A stretch of 64,000 nt of DNA from a virus, in the IMG/VR virus record IMGVR_UViG_3300030419_006472, positions 50,209 through 114,208 of that record; one strand, given 5' to 3'. The translations under genes were made by a program, and so were the position numbers. Positions 40,822 to 48,675 of this stretch are shown one piece after another. Each line of letters opens with the position of its first letter. Within the stretch, counting starts at the first letter, position 1. The notes under the pieces are model-generated. The model was not told the DNA's origin. It searched no databases and saw only the letters and a program-made list of their open reading frames with translations.

Positions 40822-42062
40822 ACGATATTTAACTCTCCTGTAGAATCTCCAAAATGGTGCATATCTATTCCATGCTTATGCAACAAGCTTACAAATAAAT
40901 CACACATTGGTTTTTCTTTTTCTACTCTAAAATGTTTACCTTTATTTTTTCCACCTACTAATAATACCGGTAATTCATCATGATTATGTCTATTTCCATC
41001 TGATATACCTGCACCATAAATTACATCTGTGTTTTTTAGTAAATTATCTTTTTTGAGCTTAGTAATAAACTCTGAAAACAATCTTACATTAAACAAATCT
41101 ATCATTGCAAGGTCGTGTAATTTTTTAGGGTCTTTTTGATGATGAGACAGACTATGGTGACCATCAGCTATTCCTATCTCTCTATGCGGGCCATTATAAC
41201 CATCGTGTTGTGTTAGAAAGGTTATAACACGTGTTGTGTCATTAAGGAACGCTAGATGCATAAGCTTATATAAAAGTCTTATTTTATCTGATTTTTTATT
41301 TACTTCAAAATCGAGCTCAAAATCTTTATCAAGTTTAAACCTTTCTCTAGTCTGTAAGTCCTTTTCGACCTCCCTTACTGCATACATATATTCATCAAGC
41401 TTAACTCTATCAGATGTAGGTAGTTTTTCTGACAAGGTCTTACTTTCCTCCAATACAAAATCAAGAATAGATTTTTTATGTACTAATTGTTTTTGCTCTA
41501 ACGTCTTTACATTAAAAAGTCTATTAAAAATATCTTGCGGGTCATGCATTGCTGCCATAGGCAGTTGAGCATTCTTCCATGACAAGTTATATTGATAAGC
41601 ACAACTATAACCTGAATCACATTTACCTACTAAACGAGCCTTACTGCCAGTAACTTGTAAACTATCGAATCGAGTGACTCCATTATATTTGTCGGCTATG
41701 TATTGATCAACAGATTTACCTGATCTAATTTTTGATTCATGCTTATGAGCTTGCCTTCCAGTTAAAAATGTAGAAGCTGCTCGAGCATGATCACCAGCCC
41801 CGTCACCATTAGCTCGTGCTTTATCGTGGGTTAAACCAGAAATAACTTGCGTTTCATTTAAATGAGCTTCAAGTGGAGATAGAGTATTTGGTATATCAAT
41901 TATATCTCCATATGCACTTGGAGTCCAATGGTGCATGTTTATACCATTAGGTACATAAACTACAGCTAATCTTTTTATGTTTTCAGAAACATTACCGAAA
42001 CACTCCAATCCCGGTAAAGCAAACGCCGCTCCTAATGCTCCTATAAACTGTCTCCTGTTCAT
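40818..42062 (-). CDS. Tat-exported DUF1552 family protein
   Basis: The 414-aa protein starts MNRRQFIGALGAAFALPG, a twin-arginine signal with hydrophobic core and likely cleavage near residue 20. The mature part matches DUF1552 proteins in order: LAVVYVPNGINMHHW (near 32), VISGLTHDKARANGDGAGDHARA (split, near 74) followed by TFLTGRQ, and a C-terminal THFLTQHDGYNGPHR-type and VLLVGGKNKG region. DUF1552 is typical of Planctomycetota, Verrucomicrobiota and Myxococcota, where it sits with DUF1588/1592 cytochrome proteins. It is transcribed from a late octamer, so export would occur late in infection. Function is unknown. Confidence 0.8.
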   Translation of the reverse strand: MNRRQFIGALGAAFALPGLECFGNVSENIKRLAVVYVPNGINMHHWTPSAYGDIIDIPNTLSPLEAHLNETQVISGLTHDKARANGDGAGDHARAASTFLTGRQAHKHESKIRSGKSVDQYIADKYNGVTRFDSLQVTGSKARLVGKCDSGYSCAYQYNLSWKNAQLPMAAMHDPQDIFNRLFNVKTLEQKQLVHKKSILDFVLEESKTLSEKLPTSDRVKLDEYMYAVREVEKDLQTRERFKLDKDFELDFEVNKKSDKIRLLYKLMHLAFLNDTTRVITFLTQHDGYNGPHREIGIADGHHSLSHHQKDPKKLHDLAMIDLFNVRLFSEFITKLKKDNLLKNTDVIYGAGISDGNRHNHDELPVLLVGGKNKGKHFRVEKEKPMCDLFVSLLHKHGIDMHHFGDSTGELNIV

Positions 42063-42067
42063 AGAAT

Positions 42068-42075
42068 TATTTAGG
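42068..42075 (-). promoter_or_regulatory. late promoter octamer CCTAAATA
   Basis: Minus-strand CCTAAATA, 5 nt before the DUF1552 ATG (42062). It contains the stop codon of the 30-aa gene upstream. Confidence 0.5.
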
Positions 42076-42163
42076 ATAGATACTTACCAATAATTACACC
42101 GTTTAGTATAGCAATAATAAATATAATTAACCACCATACATATTTTTGTTTTTTGCTAATCAT
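42071..42163 (-). CDS. single-span membrane peptide (30 aa)
   Basis: A 30-aa frame with the start coupled to the stop of the gene upstream (overlap around ATGATTAG). It has MISKKQK followed by a roughly 18-residue hydrophobic stretch (YVWWLIIFIIAILNGVIIG), a clear membrane helix. It lies immediately before the exported DUF1552 gene. Tiny membrane peptides can be holin-like or accessory; nothing decides this. Confidence 0.45.
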   Translation of the reverse strand: MISKKQKYVWWLIIFIIAILNGVIIGKYLS

Positions 42164-42341
42164 CGTCGTCACCTATGTCTTGGTCTTCAGTACCATGTTT
42201 ATACGCATACAGAAGTAAGTACGATGGGGGTCTCTCTTCATCTGTTTCAGTTTGAATCCAATCCTCGTTTCGATGATACAACCCCCGTGCGCGGTGGTTA
42301 CGTTGTTTAAGTTCTTTATTTGATGTTTTGTTATTAATCAT
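42156..42341 (-). CDS. small hypothetical protein (61 aa)
   Basis: A 61-aa charged protein (RNHRARGLYHRNEDW; acidic DIGDDDD end) that overlaps the ferredoxin gene by 8 nt and the 30-aa membrane peptide by 8 nt, so all three are probably translated from one message. No family recognised. Confidence 0.55.
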   Translation of the reverse strand: MINNKTSNKELKQRNHRARGLYHRNEDWIQTETDEERPPSYLLLYAYKHGTEDQDIGDDDD

Positions 42342-42570
42342 CTCCGTCGTTACCTATTGCTTCCACAGGGCAATTATCCATTGCCTGTTTACACATCTCT
42401 TCCTCTTCTTCGTTTTTCGGTTGTTTAAATACGTATGAATAACCTCCATCATTTTCACGTGTAAAATTTTCTGGAGCCTCTTCTCTGCATAAATCACAAT
42501 CTATACACTCTTCGTCTACATAATACCGTCCGGTGACGTTCTCAGGTTGTTTGTAATCTTTATCTGCCAT
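42334..42570 (-). CDS. 4Fe-4S ferredoxin (78 aa)
   Basis: The protein has DEECIDCDLCREEAPENF (C-x2-C-x2-C, near residue 22) and a closing CKQAMDNCPVEAI (Cys-Pro, near 60), enough ligands for one [4Fe-4S] cluster; the extra Cys in CKQ is spare. It is an electron carrier. The sequence closely resembles, to my memory, small ferredoxins of Verrucomicrobiota/Opitutae. A TAAAAT hexamer 6 nt before the ATG could be a weak promoter. The partner oxidoreductase in infection is unknown. Confidence 0.88.
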   Translation of the reverse strand: MADKDYKQPENVTGRYYVDEECIDCDLCREEAPENFTRENDGGYSYVFKQPKNEEEEEMCKQAMDNCPVEAIGNDGDD

Positions 42571-42574
42571 TTTA

Positions 42575-42751
42575 TTATTTTATAGGTTCAACAGAGCAAC
42601 AAGGTCTTTTCTTTCCATCTCTTCGATTAGCACGTGCAATTGCAACTGTAATTTTTTTAGCTTCTAACTTCCCTGATAAAGCTGCCATTTTTTGGCTCTC
42701 TTCAAACGCAGCAATAGTCTCTGCTAATTCTTTTTGCTTTTCGTCGCCCAT
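42575..42751 (-). CDS. small hypothetical protein (58 aa)
   Basis: The 58-aa frame starts MGDEKQKELAETIAAFEESQK, a helical Glu/Ala/Lys-rich segment, and ends RRDGKKRPCCSVEPIK with a Cys pair. A late ATTAAATA lies exactly 5 nt upstream, which supports it. It ends 5 bp before the ferredoxin start. Unknown. Confidence 0.55.
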   Translation of the reverse strand: MGDEKQKELAETIAAFEESQKMAALSGKLEAKKITVAIARANRRDGKKRPCCSVEPIK

Positions 42752-42756
42752 AAAAA

Positions 42757-42764
42757 TATTTAAT
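42757..42764 (-). promoter_or_regulatory. late promoter octamer ATTAAATA
   Basis: Minus-strand ATTAAATA, 5 nt before the ATG at 42751 and overlapping the end of rmlA. Confidence 0.5.
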
Positions 42765-43653
42765 CAAAGCAATAACTCATAACCATATTAGCCTTATATG
42801 AGCACATCGGCATCTTATCTTTAATTTTCCTAAACTCATCATAGGTAATAAATCCTTGTTTATACGCCTCTCCCTCAATACAACCAATCATTGTCTGAGT
42901 TCTATCTTGTATAGATTTAACATACATAGACGCAGCGAACATTTCATCAGGATTACCAGTATCAAACCAAGCATAATTACTGTTTAATGTATTATGTCCC
43001 AACACGTTATCTTCTAAATAACTTTTATTTAAATCTGTAATTTCTAACTCACCTCTCTCAGATGGCTTTAATGCACGTGCTCTTTTTCCAGCAGTTTTAT
43101 CATAAAAATAAATACCCGTTACTGCTAAATTACTATCTGGACAGGTTGGTTTCTCTTGTATAGAAATAACATCCCCATATGAATTTAAATCAACCACACC
43201 ATATTCCGATGGATTTGAAACTTTATAGCTCACAATACATGCCTTATTTCCAAATCGCTGTCCATCATGCACCAGTGGCGCAAGTTTCGGTTTTTTTATA
43301 CCAGTAAAAATATTATCTCCAAGAATCAAACATACATCGTCATCGCCTTGCCATTCTTCACCTATAATAAGTGCTTCAGCTATACCCTTAGGAGATGGTT
43401 GAACTTTAAAAGTAAAATTAATTCCTAAGTATGGTTTATCTTTTCCATCTCCTTGATTAAACATACTTAATAAATGAGGATATGATATACCATTAGTGAT
43501 AATCATCACATCTTTAATACCTAATTTTATTAAAGTTGATAGAGGATAATAGATTGTAGGCTTATCGTAAATAGGTAAAAGCTGTTTTGAAACTGTTTTT
43601 GTACTAGGATATACCCTCGACCCAGTCCCGCCAGCTAAAATGATGCCCTTCAT
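42760..43653 (-). CDS. rmlA: glucose-1-phosphate thymidylyltransferase RmlA
   Basis: RmlA makes dTDP-glucose from glucose-1-phosphate and dTTP. The 297-aa protein has the signature GIILAGGTGSRVYP (residue 3), SKQLLPIYDKPTIYYPLSTL (near 23), LGDNIFTG (near 110), VSNPSEYGVVD (near 143) and a C-terminal FDTGNPDEM (near 224), all diagnostic. It supplies the substrate for RmlB at 30989. It has its own promoter with the -10 box 8 nt from the ATG. Confidence 0.95.
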   Translation of the reverse strand: MKGIILAGGTGSRVYPSTKTVSKQLLPIYDKPTIYYPLSTLIKLGIKDVMIITNGISYPHLLSMFNQGDGKDKPYLGINFTFKVQPSPKGIAEALIIGEEWQGDDDVCLILGDNIFTGIKKPKLAPLVHDGQRFGNKACIVSYKVSNPSEYGVVDLNSYGDVISIQEKPTCPDSNLAVTGIYFYDKTAGKRARALKPSERGELEITDLNKSYLEDNVLGHNTLNSNYAWFDTGNPDEMFAASMYVKSIQDRTQTMIGCIEGEAYKQGFITYDEFRKIKDKMPMCSYKANMVMSYCFD

Positions 43654-43661
43654 ATATTTAT

Positions 43662-43688
43662 ATTATACTGCTTATTTCACCAAATCAA
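43662..43688 (-). promoter_or_regulatory. sigma70-like promoter of rmlA
   Basis: On the minus strand TTGATT (43683-43688), a 15-nt spacer and a perfect TATAAT (43662-43667) end 8 nt before the ATG. A TATAAATA octamer also overlaps, only 1 nt from the ATG, which is too close for late use. Confidence 0.65.
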
Positions 43689-43710
43689 CTAAATTATGAC
43701 ACCGAGAAAC

Positions 43711-43718
43711 AATAAATA
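43711..43718 (+). promoter_or_regulatory. late promoter octamer AATAAATA of tail sheath, with RBS-bearing leader
   Basis: AATAAATA is followed by an 18-nt leader that holds AAAGG (43724-43728) 8 nt before the ATG, unlike the leaderless spacing of most late genes here. Confidence 0.6.
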
Positions 43719-43736
43719 ATTGTAAAGGTTTTTACT

Positions 43737-46568
43737 ATGAGTAGACGAACAATCCAATCACCAGGTGTAGAAATAAGGGAAATCGATTTAACACAACGAC
43801 CTGCTGCCGCAGTAGGAACAAGTGTATTTATTGCAGGATTCTCCGATCAGGGACCAACAGACGAGATTTTTAATGTAGGTACATTCGCAGAATTTCAAGA
43901 AATTTACGGCCAGCCAACTAATGCCGCGGAGAGATATTTTTATCATTCAGCACGCCAAGTATTCAACAGTGATGCTAATGTTTTTTGTTCTCGTTTACCA
44001 TACGGTGCCAGTACTGGTGCGAGAAGGTACTCTGCTCTAGCTTACCCAGTCGCCGCGCTTAATACAGCTACAGTTACAGGCTTTAATTCTACAACCGGGT
44101 CTCTCTCTGTTAATAAATCTACATTTGGTATGGTCAGTGCCATGTGGAATTCCACCGGCGCACAACACGATGGTACAACAGTAGGAACTACTTCAGGGAG
44201 TGGCAACGGCTGGGCTCTTCCAGAAACCGGGTACAACGCAATACAAAACCGCGGTTCAGAATTAGGTGTAGAATTAATCATAAAAGATGCTAACGAAAAC
44301 TTAAATTATATATCTACAACCACGAACATTTATGCTGCGTTATCTGGATCCAGAGGAGATGCCAAAGGCAATGGTACAAACACTGGACCTGATTCTTTCT
44401 CTACTACCCTAACTGCAGTTGCCTCTGCCTGGTCGGGAGCTACTGAATTTGCTGCTCTTACTGCTACAGGTGCGACATTAGTGGCTGGTGAGGTGTTTTG
44501 TAAAGACGCACATAATTTTGGTAATATGCCATTTGCTGATGATAACGGTACAACAGTATCTTTAAGTTCGTCTAATTATTATGTTATTGGTAATCCGTCT
44601 TTAATTGAATTAACCGAAGACGAATTCAATGCAGTAAAGGATGGTAATATTACTTGGTCAAATAACTTATCCGCAGGAACTAATAATACATTTACTAGTA
44701 ATACAACTGAATTAGGTAAAGCAGGTATTATTGTTTTAAATAAAGGCGCTACGTATACTAACGACAATTTTGAAGGTTATTATGCTGCGATATCAGATAG
44801 TTCTAGTACTAACCCATCCACTCCTTATGATACAGCTGGTGCTCGTATTTATACTACAGCATCAACAGGAGATAAAACTCCAGCTGCTTTTGCGACTGTT
44901 CCAACATCTCGATACGACTTCTCATTATCCGGGTCTGCAACTGATGAAAAGAGTAATGTGAGTAAATCTCTTGAAAATATCTCTAAATGGGAGCTAGGAC
45001 CTGAGTTTATTGACTGTATTAATTTAGGTATTTTTAAAGTCAGAAACACTCCATTCTCAAATTCTGAAATTGAACTAACTCAATTTTTAGCAGAAGGGTA
45101 TACAGGTTCATTAGATTCCTCTAGAAAGGTTCAAAACGAAAACGGTGGACCACAAAAATCAATTTTCATTGAAAATGTTGAATCTGGTTCTCCTAATATT
45201 CAAGTTTTAGTAAACCCGTATATTAGTACAAAGAGTGGATCATGGACAGCGAGTGAAGGAGCACCTAGTAAATTCGTACGAACACTTCATACTAATAGTA
45301 CAAATGCTGGTTGCTTGCAAGCCGCCATGGGTGCAATTAGCGCCGCGCAGAATCTCGCCGGTGGCCAGGCTCTTGCAACAGCACCAATATCAACGAGATT
45401 AAGGACCGCTCATGCTAACTTTTCGAAAGAGCAAGGGTTATGGCCGTTAGGTGTTTATAGTAGTACAACTAATGATGTAACTAATAAAAATATTGGCAGT
45501 ATTCCAGATAAGTTGGATAGAGTGTTTGAAATTGGTAGTAACGTTGATGTGTTTGAAATGGACGTTACTATCGAAGCTGGATTAGGAACAATTCATGCTA
45601 TAGGTAATGGATCAACATTTGATGATACTATTTTTAGAGATGTTGGTGATGCAAGTGCAGGTACAGGATTCTATACACCAGATCCTAACATGAAAGACAA
45701 CTCTGGAGGTACAGCAATAGCCGATAGGAATAATTATATAACTGTATTCAATAGATTTGAATCATTTGCACGTGAAACAAGAAAAGATCATATCTTTATT
45801 GCTGATGCCTTCCGCCCATTAGTTGTTCAAGGATCTGGACCTGGTCAAAAAGTATTAGATGATAAAACTAAGAACTTTAGTAAGCACGTATATTGGCCTT
45901 TGAGGCATCAATTTAGTGTTACTAATAGTAATTTTGCGACAACATACGGTAACTGGGCGAAAGTAGAAGATTCTATAGCTAATGCTCAAATATGGATTCC
46001 GTTCTCCGGTGTAGCTGCGAAGATTTACGCACAAAACGATGCGGCGTTTGCTCCTTGGTTTGCACCAGCTGGGTTTAATAGAGGTGTTGTTACTGGTGTA
46101 TCTGACATCGCAATAAGCCCGACCCAACGTCAACGAGATCAATTATATAAAATTGCAATTAACCCTGTTACACAGTTCCCGGGTGAAGGAATAGTTATAT
46201 TTGGTCAAAAGACATTACAAAGAACACCAACGGCCTTTGATAGAGTTAATGTTCGTCGATTGTTCCTCGATTTAGAGAAAAGAACACGAGAGACATTGAA
46301 ATTCTTTATCTTTGAACCTAATACGTTCTTAACAAGGAACAAGGTTGTTAATACATTAACACCTATGTTTGAAAACTGCAAACAAACAGAAGGTATATAT
46401 GATTACCTTATTGTTTGTGATGACAGGAATAACCCTGCTAGTGTTATTGATCAAAATGAGCTAAGAGTAGATATCTATTTGAAGCCAGTTCGAGCAGCAG
46501 AGTTTATATTGGTTAACTTCTACGCTGTTAACACAGATGTTAATTTTCAGGAGATAGTTGGACAATAA
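43737..46568 (+). CDS. 18: tail sheath protein gp18
   Basis: The contractile sheath subunit. The 943-aa protein opens MSRRTIQSPGVEIREIDLTQRPAAAVGTSVFIAGFSDQGP (split), the classic sheath start in which the SPGVEIREID arm links subunits. The C-terminal 250 residues match the conserved sheath domain (NRGVVTGVSDIAISPTQRQRDQLY, GEGIVIFGQKTLQ, VRRLFLDLEKRTRETLKFFIFEPN, RVDIYLKPVRAAEFILVNFYAV). At 943 aa it is much longer than T4 gp18 (659 aa), with Ser/Thr/Gly-rich insertions around 110-420, likely surface domains. Confidence 0.96.
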   Translation: MSRRTIQSPGVEIREIDLTQRPAAAVGTSVFIAGFSDQGPTDEIFNVGTFAEFQEIYGQPTNAAERYFYHSARQVFNSDANVFCSRLPYGASTGARRYSALAYPVAALNTATVTGFNSTTGSLSVNKSTFGMVSAMWNSTGAQHDGTTVGTTSGSGNGWALPETGYNAIQNRGSELGVELIIKDANENLNYISTTTNIYAALSGSRGDAKGNGTNTGPDSFSTTLTAVASAWSGATEFAALTATGATLVAGEVFCKDAHNFGNMPFADDNGTTVSLSSSNYYVIGNPSLIELTEDEFNAVKDGNITWSNNLSAGTNNTFTSNTTELGKAGIIVLNKGATYTNDNFEGYYAAISDSSSTNPSTPYDTAGARIYTTASTGDKTPAAFATVPTSRYDFSLSGSATDEKSNVSKSLENISKWELGPEFIDCINLGIFKVRNTPFSNSEIELTQFLAEGYTGSLDSSRKVQNENGGPQKSIFIENVESGSPNIQVLVNPYISTKSGSWTASEGAPSKFVRTLHTNSTNAGCLQAAMGAISAAQNLAGGQALATAPISTRLRTAHANFSKEQGLWPLGVYSSTTNDVTNKNIGSIPDKLDRVFEIGSNVDVFEMDVTIEAGLGTIHAIGNGSTFDDTIFRDVGDASAGTGFYTPDPNMKDNSGGTAIADRNNYITVFNRFESFARETRKDHIFIADAFRPLVVQGSGPGQKVLDDKTKNFSKHVYWPLRHQFSVTNSNFATTYGNWAKVEDSIANAQIWIPFSGVAAKIYAQNDAAFAPWFAPAGFNRGVVTGVSDIAISPTQRQRDQLYKIAINPVTQFPGEGIVIFGQKTLQRTPTAFDRVNVRRLFLDLEKRTRETLKFFIFEPNTFLTRNKVVNTLTPMFENCKQTEGIYDYLIVCDDRNNPASVIDQNELRVDIYLKPVRAAEFILVNFYAVNTDVNFQEIVGQ

Positions 46569-46582
46569 AAGTTAAAGTAAAC

Positions 46583-46590
46583 ATTAAATA
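46583..46590 (+). promoter_or_regulatory. late promoter octamer ATTAAATA of tail tube
   Basis: ATTAAATA with 11 nt to the ATG at 46602; no Shine-Dalgarno-like sequence is in the leader. Confidence 0.5.
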
Positions 46591-46601
46591 ATTATAACAT
46601 C

Positions 46602-47192
46602 ATGGCTGATATTAAACAAACAATTCAAGATTTTTATAAGGTAGCGCAAACAAGAGATTTCGCACGTGACTTTCAATTTCGTGTATTAGATATTTCTAAT
46701 AAGGGGGTGCCTGTTTTTACTGAAAATGATCTAGTATATGCTACGACAGCAGTATTACCAGGTAAAACTATTGCCACGAAACCTGTCCCTTATAATGGTT
46801 TTGAGTTTAAAGTACCAGGCACTGTTTCGTATACTAATAGTGATTCTTATACAATTGACTTTTATTGTGATGCGACAACTAATGCTCGTATTGCAATGGA
46901 AAACTGGATAACTGAAACTTACAACGATGAAACTACTACTGGTGATGGTGTACTTCATAATAATAGTACTATTACATTAGTTCAATTAAATACTCAATTT
47001 GAACCAATGCGTACATATAAGCTTCACGGTGTTTTCCCGGTTGATTGTGGAGAAATTGGTTATTCAATGGCAGGTGACGGTGAAATTGCAACAGTTACCA
47101 TAGCTATGGCTTATCAATTCTTCAGAAGAGATCCTGCAATACGTGGTACTGTAAATACTATAGGTAAATTAGCCGGTGCTTTAGTAGGTTAA
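46602..47192 (+). CDS. 19: tail tube protein gp19
   Basis: The 196-aa protein directly after the sheath is the expected tube. It has TTAVLPGKTIATKPVPYNGFEFKVPGTVSYTNSDSYTIDFYCD (split, near residue 50), typical of T4-like tube proteins, and YKLHGVFPVDCGEIGYSMAGDGEIATVTIAMAYQFF (split, near 140). T4 gp19 is 163 aa. It is read from its own late octamer 34 nt after the sheath stop. Confidence 0.9.
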   Translation: MADIKQTIQDFYKVAQTRDFARDFQFRVLDISNKGVPVFTENDLVYATTAVLPGKTIATKPVPYNGFEFKVPGTVSYTNSDSYTIDFYCDATTNARIAMENWITETYNDETTTGDGVLHNNSTITLVQLNTQFEPMRTYKLHGVFPVDCGEIGYSMAGDGEIATVTIAMAYQFFRRDPAIRGTVNTIGKLAGALVG

Positions 47193-47196
47193 TTGC

Positions 47197-47204
47197 CTTA
47201 AATA
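47197..47204 (+). promoter_or_regulatory. late promoter octamer CTTAAATA
   Basis: CTTAAATA lies 7 nt before the ATG at 47212, at the end of gene 19. Confidence 0.5.
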
Positions 47205-47211
47205 TTTACAT

Positions 47212-48669
47212 ATGGCGACGAGCCTTCAATTACAAAGTTCTGGTGTAACAGATCTAAGACAAAAATTTTATCAACTGTTACAGGAGTTTGCAACTTTCCC
47301 TGCTGCACAAAATTTCTTTCTTGTGCAAATCCACGACTTACCAGGTACCGTTATAGAGTCAAATGTAAATAGTTTAGGTATACGACCCGGTACTGGTTAC
47401 TCAACTGGATTGGATTCAGCTACTAAACAAGTATTCCGACCGTTTTTTGGTGGCGGTAATAATTGGATGTTTTTATCAACAGGTGTTAATCTTACTACAG
47501 AAACTACATCTGTAAACAATAAAGGTACATTAATTAACGGATTATTACCAGTTGGCCCTTTTATGGAATCAAGAGAATTTCCTGATAATGATTTAGATAT
47601 ACAATTTTCTGAAACTAATGTAAGTATTATAGATAGTTTATTTAGATCGTGGGTTCAATTATATAGTGTATATGGTAACTTAGGAGATCGCCGGTTAACA
47701 ACAGATATATCTATATATTTTATATCAAAACAAAACGACAATCCATTTGATAGTGAACCACTAATTACTAAAATTTATACATATAAAGATTGTATACCAT
47801 ATGTAATAAAAGATGCTAATGTCTCTGAATATGACGGTGATACAAAATTAGGTTCTATAGCAGTAGGCTGGAGGTTCTCTAAATATGATGTCCGTATACC
47901 AGTAGCGGGTAGTAAGCCTGATCCTTTCTCAGCATATGAAAACTTACCAAAAGAATACGAATTACCATATCTTGGTGAAAAACAGGCAGTAATTAAACCA
48001 GAAGAACCAGCCCCACAATTACCATTAATACCAACCGAACCGAAAAAAATCTTTTCACCAATTGGTGATGAAGATTTAACACTAGAAGAAATCCAGAAAA
48101 AACAAAAACTTACTAAAGAAGACATGAAACAAGCTAGTGCGACTGCTAGGAAAACACCCTTCATCGGCCGCCCGGAATTTGACCCTCTAGCTAAACAACC
48201 TGAACCGATGTTCCCGGGCTTACCGGAACCAGATCCAACTGCAGATCAAAATACAACAGGTACCTTCCCAGGTGCACCACCTATAGGTGGACCAATAAAA
48301 CCTCTCGTTGATCCAAAACAAGAGGAAAGAATTCAAAAATCTCTTGAAAGTATACAAAATAAAAAAGATAATAAAGCTATTATCGACTTATTGAAAAAGC
48401 AACCAGATTTTCAATCGTATAAAAGTCAAAAAGATATTGCAGTCGCGGAACGTACCGCCGCTGAAACGAATAGATTGTTTAATGAATCAATACAGAGAAA
48501 TAAGAAAAGAATAGAAGATAAAGGAAAAGATATGCGTGAAGCGAGCGCTACTTCTAAAAAATCTACAATACCTCCTATTACAGAAGTACCCTTCAAGCCT
48601 GTAGTAGATAAATGGACAAAACAATATCAAGAACGACAAAAGAAAAAAGACGGTGAAGGTGGTGATTAG
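47212..48669 (+). CDS. tube-like structural protein with Pro-rich C-terminal extension (485 aa; gp54-like candidate)
   Basis: Residues 1-245 look like a tube/gp54-type domain (FFLVQIHDLPGTVIESNVN near 37; DTKLGSIAVGWRFSKYDVRIP near 222). Residues 250-485 are Pro/Glu/Lys-rich with PQLPLIPTEP, PEPDPTADQN and long helices ending QERQKKKDG. T4 gp54 (320 aa) starts tube assembly on the baseplate; the C-terminal half here has no T4 counterpart. Its place between gp19 and the tape-measure region fits a baseplate-tube junction protein. Confidence 0.6.
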   Translation: MATSLQLQSSGVTDLRQKFYQLLQEFATFPAAQNFFLVQIHDLPGTVIESNVNSLGIRPGTGYSTGLDSATKQVFRPFFGGGNNWMFLSTGVNLTTETTSVNNKGTLINGLLPVGPFMESREFPDNDLDIQFSETNVSIIDSLFRSWVQLYSVYGNLGDRRLTTDISIYFISKQNDNPFDSEPLITKIYTYKDCIPYVIKDANVSEYDGDTKLGSIAVGWRFSKYDVRIPVAGSKPDPFSAYENLPKEYELPYLGEKQAVIKPEEPAPQLPLIPTEPKKIFSPIGDEDLTLEEIQKKQKLTKEDMKQASATARKTPFIGRPEFDPLAKQPEPMFPGLPEPDPTADQNTTGTFPGAPPIGGPIKPLVDPKQEERIQKSLESIQNKKDNKAIIDLLKKQPDFQSYKSQKDIAVAERTAAETNRLFNESIQRNKKRIEDKGKDMREASATSKKSTIPPITEVPFKPVVDKWTKQYQERQKKKDGEGGD

Positions 48670-48675
48670 AATTAA

